From assembly GCA_945882005.1 (NCBI GenBank), contig CAMCWG010000043.1, positions 1 through 13,687 on the forward strand: a stretch of DNA of 13,687 nucleotides. The letters are read 5' to 3'. Below are positions 7,885 through 13,687 of this stretch, piece by piece. The notes beneath the pieces are model-generated. The model was given only the letters and a program-made list of their open reading frames with translations, ran no database searches and was not told the DNA's origin. The DNA is from Bordetella parapertussis. Lineage in GTDB: Bacteria; Pseudomonadota; Gammaproteobacteria; Burkholderiales; Burkholderiaceae_B. Numbering within the stretch: the stretch's first letter is position 1; each line of letters starts with the position of its first letter. A program made the translations under genes and the position numbers.

Positions 7885-8645
7885 CGCCCAAACGACTGCC
7901 TCTGCATCCACGGATACGCGTGCGTCGTGCACGCGTGCATCTCACCGAAGGCTCAGCCGCTTCGTGTCGCAAAGAACGCGTCTGGTTTTTTGATCTGGAC
8001 AATACGTTGCACGACACGTCATACAAGATTTTTCGCGAGATTAATCTTGGCATGACAGCGGCGGTGATGGAGGCACTCTCCCTTGACGAGCAAGAGGCAA
8101 GCGTGTTGCGCACGAAGTACTGGCGCAAGTATGGCGCAACCCTGATTGGTCTGGTGCGACACCATCAAATCGATCCGCATGCTTTTTTGCACCGGAGCCA
8201 CGACTTCGATGTCGCGCCGCTTGTACGCGCCGAATCTGGCCTGGCGCAGAAGTTGCGTCGCCTCCCTGGACGCAAGGTGCTGGTGACCAATGCACCTCTG
8301 CACTACGCGCGGGCCGTGCTAAAACACCTAAAAATTCTGCAGTGCTTCGACGGTCTATGGGGCGTCGAACAAATGCGCTTGCACGGTCATTTCAGACCAA
8401 AGCCTTCAAGCACAATGATGCGTCATATTTTGGCGCACGAAGGTGTATCGCCACGCAGAGCCGTTCTTGTCGAAGATACCGTAGAGAACCTGAGGGGTGC
8501 ACGACGCGCCGGGTTACGGACTGTGCATGTGTATCATCCAGGAACGCCCTTTGGTCTCGGCAAAAGTGGACGCCCCAATTTCGTCGACTTGCGGGTAAAC
8601 TGCGTATCAGACTTGCTGCTTCAAAAGCGTCCGTTGCGGGCGTAG
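7881..8645 (+). CDS. HAD-superfamily hydrolase, pyrimidine 5'-nucleotidase-like
   Basis: This is a 254-residue HAD phosphatase. Motif I is WFFDLDNTLHD, with nucleophile D38 and acid/base D40; motif II is VTNAP (T136-N137); the motif III lysine is K174 in RPKPSS; motif IV is VLVEDT (E198-D199). The cap between about 45 and 120 is alpha-helical. The DLDNTLHD form and the KPSSTMM segment match the proteobacterial pyrimidine 5'-nucleotidase group (COG1011), which removes phosphate from UMP- or CMP-like nucleotides; the substrate is inferred. The start is a GTG at 7881 without a ribosome site. The first 30 residues are Arg-rich and not part of the domain, so GTG codons at 7920 or 7935 are possible true starts. 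It follows argB by 7 bases and precedes slmA by 59 bases. Confidence 0.88.
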   Translation: MTPKRLPLHPRIRVRRARVHLTEGSAASCRKERVWFFDLDNTLHDTSYKIFREINLGMTAAVMEALSLDEQEASVLRTKYWRKYGATLIGLVRHHQIDPHAFLHRSHDFDVAPLVRAESGLAQKLRRLPGRKVLVTNAPLHYARAVLKHLKILQCFDGLWGVEQMRLHGHFRPKPSSTMMRHILAHEGVSPRRAVLVEDTVENLRGARRAGLRTVHVYHPGTPFGLGKSGRPNFVDLRVNCVSDLLLQKRPLRA

Positions 8646-8704
8646 CACACACCCCTTCGCAGCTTACGCCTCATTTTTAATCCCTACTTGATGGGCCGAA
8701 CGCG

Positions 8705-9286
8705 ATGTCAGTCAAAACCGGCGAACGTAAACTTCAGATTCTGCAAATGCTTGCAGAAATGCTTGAGCAGCCCCGTGCAGCGCGCATCACGACCGCCGCA
8801 CTCGCTGCGCGCATGCAATTATCCGAGGCTGCGCTCTATCGCCATTTCGCCAGCAAAGCCCAGATGTTTGAGGGCCTGTTCGAATTCATCGAGTCCACCA
8901 TCTTCACCCTCGTCAATCAGATAATCGAGTCAGAACCTAACGGCGTAGAACAAGCCCGCAAAATTGCCGTCATGCTCCTGACTTTTTCTCAGCGCAACCG
9001 CGGCATGACGCGCGTCTTGACAGGAGACGCGCTCGTCACCGAAGACGAACGGCTACAAGCACGCGCCAATCAAATTACGGATCGGATTGATGCTTCCTTT
9101 AAGCAATCACTGCGACATGCAATCACGAGCGGCATGCTCGATCCGGCAACTGAAGCAACCGCCTTGGCTTCTGCGCTTACGCAATTTGTATTGGGTAGCT
9201 GGCTGCGCTTCGCTCAGAGCGCCTGGCAGACAACACCTACGCTCCATATGGATGCACAACTCAAACTGATTCTTGGCAAGGCTTGA
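8705..9286 (+). CDS. slmA: Nucleoid occlusion factor SlmA (TetR family)
   Basis: This 193-residue TetR-family protein has a helix-turn-helix at about 28-50, RITTAALAARMQLSEAALYR followed by HFASKAQMFEGLFEFIE. That is nearly the E. coli SlmA pattern of RITTAKLAA, SEAALYRHFPSK, MF and FIE. The ligand/dimer domain contains the SlmA-like block RNRGMTRVLTGDAL (98-111). SlmA bound to specific chromosomal sites antagonises FtsZ polymerisation over the nucleoid; unlike most TetR proteins it is not mainly a transcriptional repressor. The 59-base gap after the HAD gene holds no clear promoter, so it may share the argB transcript. It converges on moeB across 23 bases. I saw no SlmA-binding palindrome in this window, though I did not search exhaustively. 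Confidence 0.92.
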   Translation: MSVKTGERKLQILQMLAEMLEQPRAARITTAALAARMQLSEAALYRHFASKAQMFEGLFEFIESTIFTLVNQIIESEPNGVEQARKIAVMLLTFSQRNRGMTRVLTGDALVTEDERLQARANQITDRIDASFKQSLRHAITSGMLDPATEATALASALTQFVLGSWLRFAQSAWQTTPTLHMDAQLKLILGKA

Positions 9287-9294
9287 AACGGCTG

Positions 9295-9320
9295 CTCAAG
9301 AGAGGTCGTTTAATCTTGAG
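9295..9320. repeat. Inverted repeat at the slmA/moeB convergence
   Basis: CTCAAGA (9295-9301) and TCTTGAG (9314-9320) are perfect 7-base inverted arms around a 12-base loop, spanning the moeB stop codon. The loop carries TTTAA but no proper T-run follows the stem on either strand. It could help separate the two convergent transcripts, but the stem is weak. Confidence 0.2.
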
Positions 9321-10068
9321 GTCTTGCAGAACAAACGACGCAGCCAGGATCACGTTTAACCTTCACGCTGTGCCATTGCATATCAAGCGCATCCAAAATC
9401 AACAGGCGGCCTTTTAACGCCGTTCCGATCTGCGCGATGACTTTTAAAGCTTCTGCAGCCTGCATACTCCCGATGATGCCGACAAGCGGCGCAAACACAC
9501 CAGTTGTCGCACAATTAAGCGCCTCGACGTCGTCCGCCTCTGGAAACAGGCAGTGGTAACAAGGCGCCTGATTATCTCGCGGATCAAATACGCTGACCTG
9601 CCCTTCAAAGCGAATGCCCGCCCCCGAGACCAATGGCTTGACGTGCTTCACGCAGGCACGGTTCACCGCATGGCGCGTTGCAAAGTTATCGGTACAGTCC
9701 AGCACCACGTCTACTTGTGAAATTTCTTGGTCGAGCGACGACGCATCCATTCGCGTTGTTCGAGTCTCAACCTTTAGTTCTGGATTTAACGCCAGCATCG
9801 TCTGACGACCGGACTCTGCTTTGAGCTGCCCGAGGCGGCTCGTATTGTGCATAATTTGCCGCTGCAAATTGCTGAGCTCAACCACATCATGGTCAGCCAG
9901 CACGATCGTTCCGACACCCGCCGAGGCAAGATACATGGCGGCGGGGGAACCAAGTCCACCTGCGCCTACGATCAACACCTTCGCTGCAAGCAGCCTTTCT
10001 TGGCCTTCTATGCCCAACTCGTCTAACAAGATGTGCCGGGCATATCTCAGCAACTGAGCGTCGTTCAT
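9310..10068 (-). CDS. moeB: MoeB/ThiF/HesA-family E1-like adenylyltransferase
   Basis: This 252-residue enzyme adenylates the C-terminal glycine of a ubiquitin-like sulfur carrier: MoaD for molybdopterin, ThiS for thiamine thiazole. The nucleotide loop VGAGGLGSP is at 34-42. The region LADHDVVELSNLQRQ (58-72) includes R70, and D128 lies in LDCTDN. Two zinc-binding CxxC pairs are C170/C173 and C243/C246. C186 in LNCATTG lines up with the conserved cysteine of ThiF. The length suits both MoeB (249) and ThiF (251), and no carrier gene is adjacent, so the choice between them is uncertain; in many betaproteobacteria one enzyme probably serves both. Its ATG overlaps the S41 protease stop in ATGA, placing it last in the gpmA-envC-ctpA-moeB operon. 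Confidence 0.88.
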   Translation of the reverse strand: MNDAQLLRYARHILLDELGIEGQERLLAAKVLIVGAGGLGSPAAMYLASAGVGTIVLADHDVVELSNLQRQIMHNTSRLGQLKAESGRQTMLALNPELKVETRTTRMDASSLDQEISQVDVVLDCTDNFATRHAVNRACVKHVKPLVSGAGIRFEGQVSVFDPRDNQAPCYHCLFPEADDVEALNCATTGVFAPLVGIIGSMQAAEALKVIAQIGTALKGRLLILDALDMQWHSVKVKRDPGCVVCSARPQD

Positions 10069-11474
10069 TTCTTACTCGAAGATCCCTCGGCCGCAGCACC
10101 AGCCTTCGCACTTTTCGGTGCAGGTACCGCTTTCTGGATCGGCTTGCCCTCAAGATAGTTCACCGCCTGCTGCAACTGAAAGTCTTCCGGCGTACCAAAC
10201 TGGAATACCTTGTTGGTATCGGCAAGCGGCGCTTCGTCTTCTTTTGCTTTCGCCTGCTCTTCCGGCGCCTGACGGTTACTCAGGTGGCGTTGCAAATCTG
10301 CTTCGCGTGGCAACTTGAACAAATCGCCCTCAGCCGTATCTGCCACCACGACGTCTGGACTGATCCCCGTTGCCTGGATAGAACGTCCGTTTGGTGTGAA
10401 ATAGCGCGACGTCGTGAGCTTAATCGCTGTGGTGTCAGAAATAGGCAGAATGACTTGGACAGAGCCTTTACCAAACGTGCGGTTACCCATGATGGTAGCC
10501 CGCTTATGATCCTGCAAAGCGCCCGCGACAATTTCTGACGCAGATGCTGAGCCAACGTTCACCAGCACAACCATCGGCACGGTCTTGACCCAACCAGGTA
10601 ACCCACGCAGGTAATCGGATTCGCCCCGCGCGTAGTCAGAAGGGTTCGACAAATACTTTTGCTTCGCATCTGGCGCACGACCATCGGTCGAAACGACCAG
10701 AGTGTCTGGCTTGAGGAAGGCAGCTGACACACCAATTGCTCCACTGAGCAACCCACCCGGATCGTTACGCAAGTCTAGGATCAGCGCCTTTGGAGCGCCC
10801 TTTGCGCCGAGCTCTTTTAAATGGCGTGCAAGATCAACACCTGTTTTTTCTTGGAACTGTGCAATACGTACATAACCAATATTGCCATCGAGCATCTTGC
10901 TACGAACGCTGCGTACGCGAATCGTGTCGCGCACGATCTTAATGACGAGTGGTTTAGCCTGTCCTTGCCGAATAATCGTTAAGGTAATGGGTGTTCTGAC
11001 AGGACCGCGCATCATCTTGACTGCATCAGTCAGCGACAATCCTTTGGTGGAAGTATCGTCAATTTTTGAGATTAAATCGCCTGCGCGAATTCCGGCTCGT
11101 GCCGCAGGAGTGTCTTCGATGGGGGAGATCACCTTGACCATACCGTCTTCAGTACCCACCTCGATGCCCAGACCACCGAACTCGCCTTGTGTCGAGCTTT
11201 GCATTTCTTTAAATGCGTCCGCATCCAGATAGGCCGAATGTGGGTCGAGATCGGACAGCATCCCGGCGATTGCGCCACCAATTAATTTTTTATCGTCGAC
11301 GGCCTCAACATAATTGTTTTTGATTGCTGAGAAGACGCTGGAAAATTGGCGCAGCTCATCGAGAGGCAAAGGCGACCCGCGCTGTGCGACGGCACTGATG
11401 CCCAAGCTCAATAGCACACCGGCCACAATCCCTGCGGAAACCAGACCAAAACTACGTAATTTGCGAGTGCCCAT
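10065..11474 (-). CDS. ctpA: Periplasmic C-terminal processing peptidase (S41, CtpA/Prc type)
   Basis: From the chosen ATG at 11474 the product has 469 residues. Residue numbers here count from a possible GTG at 11501, nine codons earlier. A hydrophobic signal segment lies at about 18-40, and a PDZ domain at about 107-180 starts EFGGLGIEVGTEDG. The S41 protease core follows, with catalytic S320 (VGSASASEI), K345 (TFGKGSVQ) and Q349, spaced as in B. subtilis CtpB. The C-terminus is Glu/Ala/Lys-rich. Such proteases trim or degrade periplasmic substrates, including peptidoglycan hydrolases. I prefer ATG 11474 because AGGA (11484-11481) sits 6 bases before it and the N-terminus becomes MGTRKLRSFG; the GTG at 11501 would overlap the envC stop as GTGA. 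The stop overlaps the moeB start. Confidence 0.92.
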   Translation of the reverse strand: MGTRKLRSFGLVSAGIVAGVLLSLGISAVAQRGSPLPLDELRQFSSVFSAIKNNYVEAVDDKKLIGGAIAGMLSDLDPHSAYLDADAFKEMQSSTQGEFGGLGIEVGTEDGMVKVISPIEDTPAARAGIRAGDLISKIDDTSTKGLSLTDAVKMMRGPVRTPITLTIIRQGQAKPLVIKIVRDTIRVRSVRSKMLDGNIGYVRIAQFQEKTGVDLARHLKELGAKGAPKALILDLRNDPGGLLSGAIGVSAAFLKPDTLVVSTDGRAPDAKQKYLSNPSDYARGESDYLRGLPGWVKTVPMVVLVNVGSASASEIVAGALQDHKRATIMGNRTFGKGSVQVILPISDTTAIKLTTSRYFTPNGRSIQATGISPDVVVADTAEGDLFKLPREADLQRHLSNRQAPEEQAKAKEDEAPLADTNKVFQFGTPEDFQLQQAVNYLEGKPIQKAVPAPKSAKAGAAAEGSSSKK

Positions 11475-11480
11475 GCACAT

Positions 11481-11484
11481 TCCT
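11481..11484 (-). promoter_or_regulatory. Ribosome binding site deciding the ctpA start
   Basis: AGGA on the minus strand lies 6 bases before the ATG at 11474 and directly next to an alternative ATG at 11480, which is too close to use it. This favours 11474 over 11480, and over the GTG at 11501 that has no such motif. Confidence 0.5.
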
Positions 11485-11497
11485 GAATTCAATAAAA

Positions 11498-12799
11498 TCA
11501 CCGGGCCAGATAGGCTATCGGGTCGACGGCGGCGCCACGGTGTCTGATCTCGAAGTATAGGGCCGAATCCACTTGCCCACCCGTACTTCCCGCCAGAGCC
11601 ACCGTATCCCCAGCCCGAACTGTGTCGCCCACTTGCTTGAGTAAACTCTGGTTGTAGGCGTAGACGCTCAAATACTCCTGGCCGTGGTCCACAATCAAAA
11701 GATTGCCAAACCCCCGCAGCCAGTTCGAATAGACCACGGTACCGCCGCCAATGGCCTGAACAGGCGCCCCCGTATCAGCGCGGACTAAAATACCCCGCCA
11801 AACGCCGCCCTCGGGACGGTCTGTCCCAAACCGCGCCATGACGGCCCCACGAATGGGCCAACGTATATTTTTTGACAATCCCTTACCCGGAGCAAGGGAT
11901 GCGTTGTCGGCCTCAGCGACTTGGCGGCGATTATCTGATTCTGCAGCACGCCGCGCCTGCTCGGCCTCACGCTGCGCTTTCTCTTTACGGGCCAGCTCAA
12001 GCTTACGGGCTTCTTGCGCTCGGCGCTCCGCCTCGGCCGCCGCCTGTTGGGCCGCTTTAAGCTGCCCATCCAGATCCGAAATTAGACCGGAAAGGCGCTT
12101 TTCGTCCTGACCTAGCCGAGTCGCTTCGGCCCGCTGGGCCTGCATCTGTCCCTCAATACGCGCGAGGACGGTAGCACGCTCCTTTTTTTGCGCCTCGAGC
12201 GCCTCTCTCTGTTGTGTGGTTTCACTCACCAACCGGGTAACGTCTTTTTGGCGGGCATCTGCACGAGCCTCGAGTTGCGCCAAGCGCTCAATATCCTTCT
12301 TGAGCGCAGCAACCGTATCGGCACGCGCCTTGGAAACATAATCCAGGTAAGCCAGATTGCGCCCAAGCTCTTGAGGGTCATCGCCCGAGAGAAGGGCTGA
12401 CCAAGGGGATAAACCGCTGGAATACTGCCTGCGTAATTGATCCGACAGTTCGTCGCGCCGAACACCTAATGTGCGTTGCTGGCGTGTGATTTGGCGTTGT
12501 AAATCCTCTAGCTCGCTCTGCGCTTTTTTAAGATCTGTCGCAAGCTCAGCGATACGCCGAGATGTCTGGGAAATAGAGGTTTCTGAGGCCTTTAACGCGT
12601 CGGCGGCTTCCTTGCGATCCGCTTCCCGAGCGTCCAGCTCCTTTTGTACGGACTGAATACGTCCTCGCAAATCCTCACGTTGACGCTGCGCCTGTGTCTG
12701 CTGGGCCGCGATATCCTCGGGCTTGGCAAGTGCGGACCCCATGCCCCAGAGGAGGCCGAGGGCCACACATACGGGAATCGCAACGCGCCGTTTGATCAC
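11498..12799 (-). CDS. envC: Murein hydrolase activator EnvC (degenerate LytM/M23 protein)
   Basis: The product has 433 residues. A signal peptide [20 protein letters not shown] ends near ALA|KP at 25. Long coiled coils rich in Gln, Arg, Glu and Ala cover about 27-300. The C-terminal LytM domain lies at about 313-433. M23 catalytic positions are lost: the H-x-G-x-D motif is W334-R-G-I-L338, the HxH is A413-L-Y415, and the VYGH-type site is VYAY. E. coli EnvC shows the same degeneration (LYFEIR) and works by activating the amidases AmiA and AmiB at the septum under FtsEX control. This protein should therefore be an activator, not an enzyme. The start is a GTG that overlaps the gpmA TGA as GTGA, with a weak AAGAAAG upstream. 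Its stop lies next to ctpA. Confidence 0.93.
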   Translation of the reverse strand: MIKRRVAIPVCVALGLLWGMGSALAKPEDIAAQQTQAQRQREDLRGRIQSVQKELDAREADRKEAADALKASETSISQTSRRIAELATDLKKAQSELEDLQRQITRQQRTLGVRRDELSDQLRRQYSSGLSPWSALLSGDDPQELGRNLAYLDYVSKARADTVAALKKDIERLAQLEARADARQKDVTRLVSETTQQREALEAQKKERATVLARIEGQMQAQRAEATRLGQDEKRLSGLISDLDGQLKAAQQAAAEAERRAQEARKLELARKEKAQREAEQARRAAESDNRRQVAEADNASLAPGKGLSKNIRWPIRGAVMARFGTDRPEGGVWRGILVRADTGAPVQAIGGGTVVYSNWLRGFGNLLIVDHGQEYLSVYAYNQSLLKQVGDTVRAGDTVALAGSTGGQVDSALYFEIRHRGAAVDPIAYLAR

Positions 12800-13548
12800 G
12801 CTTTCTTGGCTTTCCCTTGTGCCGCTACGGCAGCCATCGCCGCTTCAATTTCTGCGGGATCGCCCAGGTAGTAGTGGCGGATTGGACGTAAATCCTTGTC
12901 CAGCTCATACACTAACGGTTGGCCGGTTGGGATATTCAGGTGAACGATGTCGTCGTCGGAGACATTATCCAAATGCTTGATCAAGGCGCGCAGGCTGTTA
13001 CCGTGGGCGGCGACCAGCACTCGGCGACCCGCACGGACCGAGGGTGCGATCGTTTCGTCCCAAAATGGCAATACCCGCGCAACGGTATCTTTCAGGCATT
13101 CCGTCGAGGGTAGTTGCTCGGGGGTCAATTTGGCATACCGCGGGTCAAAACGGGGGTGGCGCTGATCGTCCAGCGCAATCGGATTGGGCGCGATTGCATA
13201 CGCGCGGCGCCAAATAAGCACTTGTTCATCGCCATACTGGGCGGCCATCTCGGCCTTATTTAGGCCCTGCAGGTCACCGTAATGACGCTCATTGAGCCGC
13301 CAGTTGTTATGGACCGGCAAATACATCGTATCCATCGCATCCAGTGCAATCCACAACGTACGGATCGCGCGTTTGAGTACCGACGTAAAAGCCACGTCAA
13401 AAACGTAGCCTTTTTCCTTAAGTAGTTCGCCAGCGCGACGCGCCTGGTCGCGGCCCGCCTCGGTCAAATCGATATCGGTCCATCCCGTGAATCGGTTTTC
13501 GAGGTTCCATTGGCTTTCGCCGTGACGCATCAAGACTAATTTATACAT
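12796..13548 (-). CDS. gpmA: 2,3-bisphosphoglycerate-dependent phosphoglycerate mutase
   Basis: The 250-residue product has exactly the E. coli GpmA length when started at the ATG at 13548. It interconverts 3- and 2-phosphoglycerate in glycolysis through a phosphohistidine. Motif [10 protein letters not shown] (6-15) carries phosphorylated H9 with R8. R60, E87 (LNERHYG) and H182 (AAHGNS) complete the active site. An in-frame GTG at 13557 would add three residues, but [10 protein letters not shown] is the usual N-terminus. No strong ribosome site is visible. It is the first gene of the minus-strand operon, and its stop overlaps the envC GTG by four bases. Thus a glycolytic enzyme is co-transcribed with two envelope genes and an E1 enzyme. 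The catalytic set is complete and confidence is high. Confidence 0.96.
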   Translation of the reverse strand: MYKLVLMRHGESQWNLENRFTGWTDIDLTEAGRDQARRAGELLKEKGYVFDVAFTSVLKRAIRTLWIALDAMDTMYLPVHNNWRLNERHYGDLQGLNKAEMAAQYGDEQVLIWRRAYAIAPNPIALDDQRHPRFDPRYAKLTPEQLPSTECLKDTVARVLPFWDETIAPSVRAGRRVLVAAHGNSLRALIKHLDNVSDDDIVHLNIPTGQPLVYELDKDLRPIRHYYLGDPAEIEAAMAAVAAQGKAKKA

Positions 13549-13581
13549 GGCAGACACAGGTTAAAGTGTAGTTAAACCACC

Positions 13582-13608
13582 ATTTTATAATTGTCTTTGT
13601 CTTTACAA
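13582..13608 (-). promoter_or_regulatory. Candidate promoter for the gpmA operon
   Basis: On the minus strand TTGTAA (13608-13603, 4/6 to -35) and TAAAAT (13587-13582, 5/6 to -10) are separated by 15 bases. Transcription would start near 13575, about 27 bases before the gpmA ATG. A better -10 (TATAAA) overlaps it but at 13-base spacing. The site is in the AT-rich divergent gap. Confidence 0.4.
13586..13591 (+). promoter_or_regulatory. Candidate -10 element (TATAAT) for the rightward gene
   Basis: A perfect TATAAT on the plus strand shares two bases with the minus-strand -10 of gpmA. The best -35 candidate, TTAAAG at 13561-13566, matches only half the consensus at 19-base spacing. Transcription would start near 13598 and run about 58 bases before the GTG at 13656. 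Confidence 0.35.
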
Positions 13609-13655
13609 CCAGTCGACCCTTTTTTAGGGGCCAAATAGCCTCTTTTGGACACACC

Positions 13656-13687
13656 GTGGATTTCTTTTCAGATCAAAACAACCTTCT
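13656..13687 (+). CDS. Start of a divergent gene, possibly rhodanese-like
   Basis: A GTG at 13656 with GGA at 13647-13649 opens a frame reading VDFFSDQNNL to the edge of the window, with no stop. In Burkholderiales the gene divergent from gpmA is commonly a membrane-anchored rhodanese-like protein (YibN type) followed by grxC and secB, and its N-terminus is often of the form MDFF. Only ten residues are visible, so the function rests on recalled gene order and this short resemblance. Confidence 0.4.
   Translation, partial: MDFFSDQNNL

Overview
The window is a dense run of housekeeping genes from a betaproteobacterium, most likely order Burkholderiales and probably Alcaligenaceae-like (Bordetella, Alcaligenes or Advenella relatives). 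This placement is an inference from protein style, from the hpf-ptsN-hprK-rapZ order and from the argB-HAD-slmA and gpmA-envC-ctpA-moeB groupings; the species cannot be told. I see no insertion sequence, phage gene, tRNA, rRNA or CRISPR array, and no gene-free stretch over about 150 bases.

Layout. (1) Positions 1-3505, plus strand: the 3' end of hpf, a strong intrinsic terminator, then ptsN, hprK, rapZ and rlpA. The first three are nitrogen-PTS and regulatory genes (EIIA-Ntr, HPr kinase/phosphorylase, RapZ nucleotide-binding protein). The last is a septal peptidoglycan lipoprotein translationally coupled to rapZ. (2) 3525-4463, minus strand: rsmI, divergent from the plus-strand set yraN, diaA/gmhA-like SIS gene, dolP-like BON lipoprotein and a TlpA-like thioredoxin (4527-6893). 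This reproduces the E. coli rsmI-lpoA-yraN-diaA-dolP order without lpoA and with an added thiol-disulfide protein. (3) 6974-9286, plus strand: argB, a HAD pyrimidine 5'-nucleotidase-like gene and slmA. (4) 9310-13548, minus strand, read from right to left: gpmA, envC, ctpA-type S41 protease and moeB/thiF-type E1 enzyme, joined by short overlaps. (5) At the right edge, divergent from gpmA, is the start of what is probably a rhodanese-like gene.

Together the genes cover nitrogen/carbon phosphosignalling, arginine synthesis, glycolysis, rRNA modification and sulfur-carrier activation. There is a marked concentration of cell-envelope and division functions: RlpA, DolP, EnvC, a periplasmic C-terminal protease and SlmA.

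I found no convincing undescribed system. The points most worth a second look are: a SIS protein in the diaA position that keeps all four GmhA metal/catalytic residues; a likely leaderless ptsN start; a three-codon ORF bridging argB and the HAD gene by overlapping stop/start codons; a RapZ lacking the basic C-terminal tail used for sRNA binding in E. coli; and interlocked divergent -10 elements between gpmA and its neighbour.
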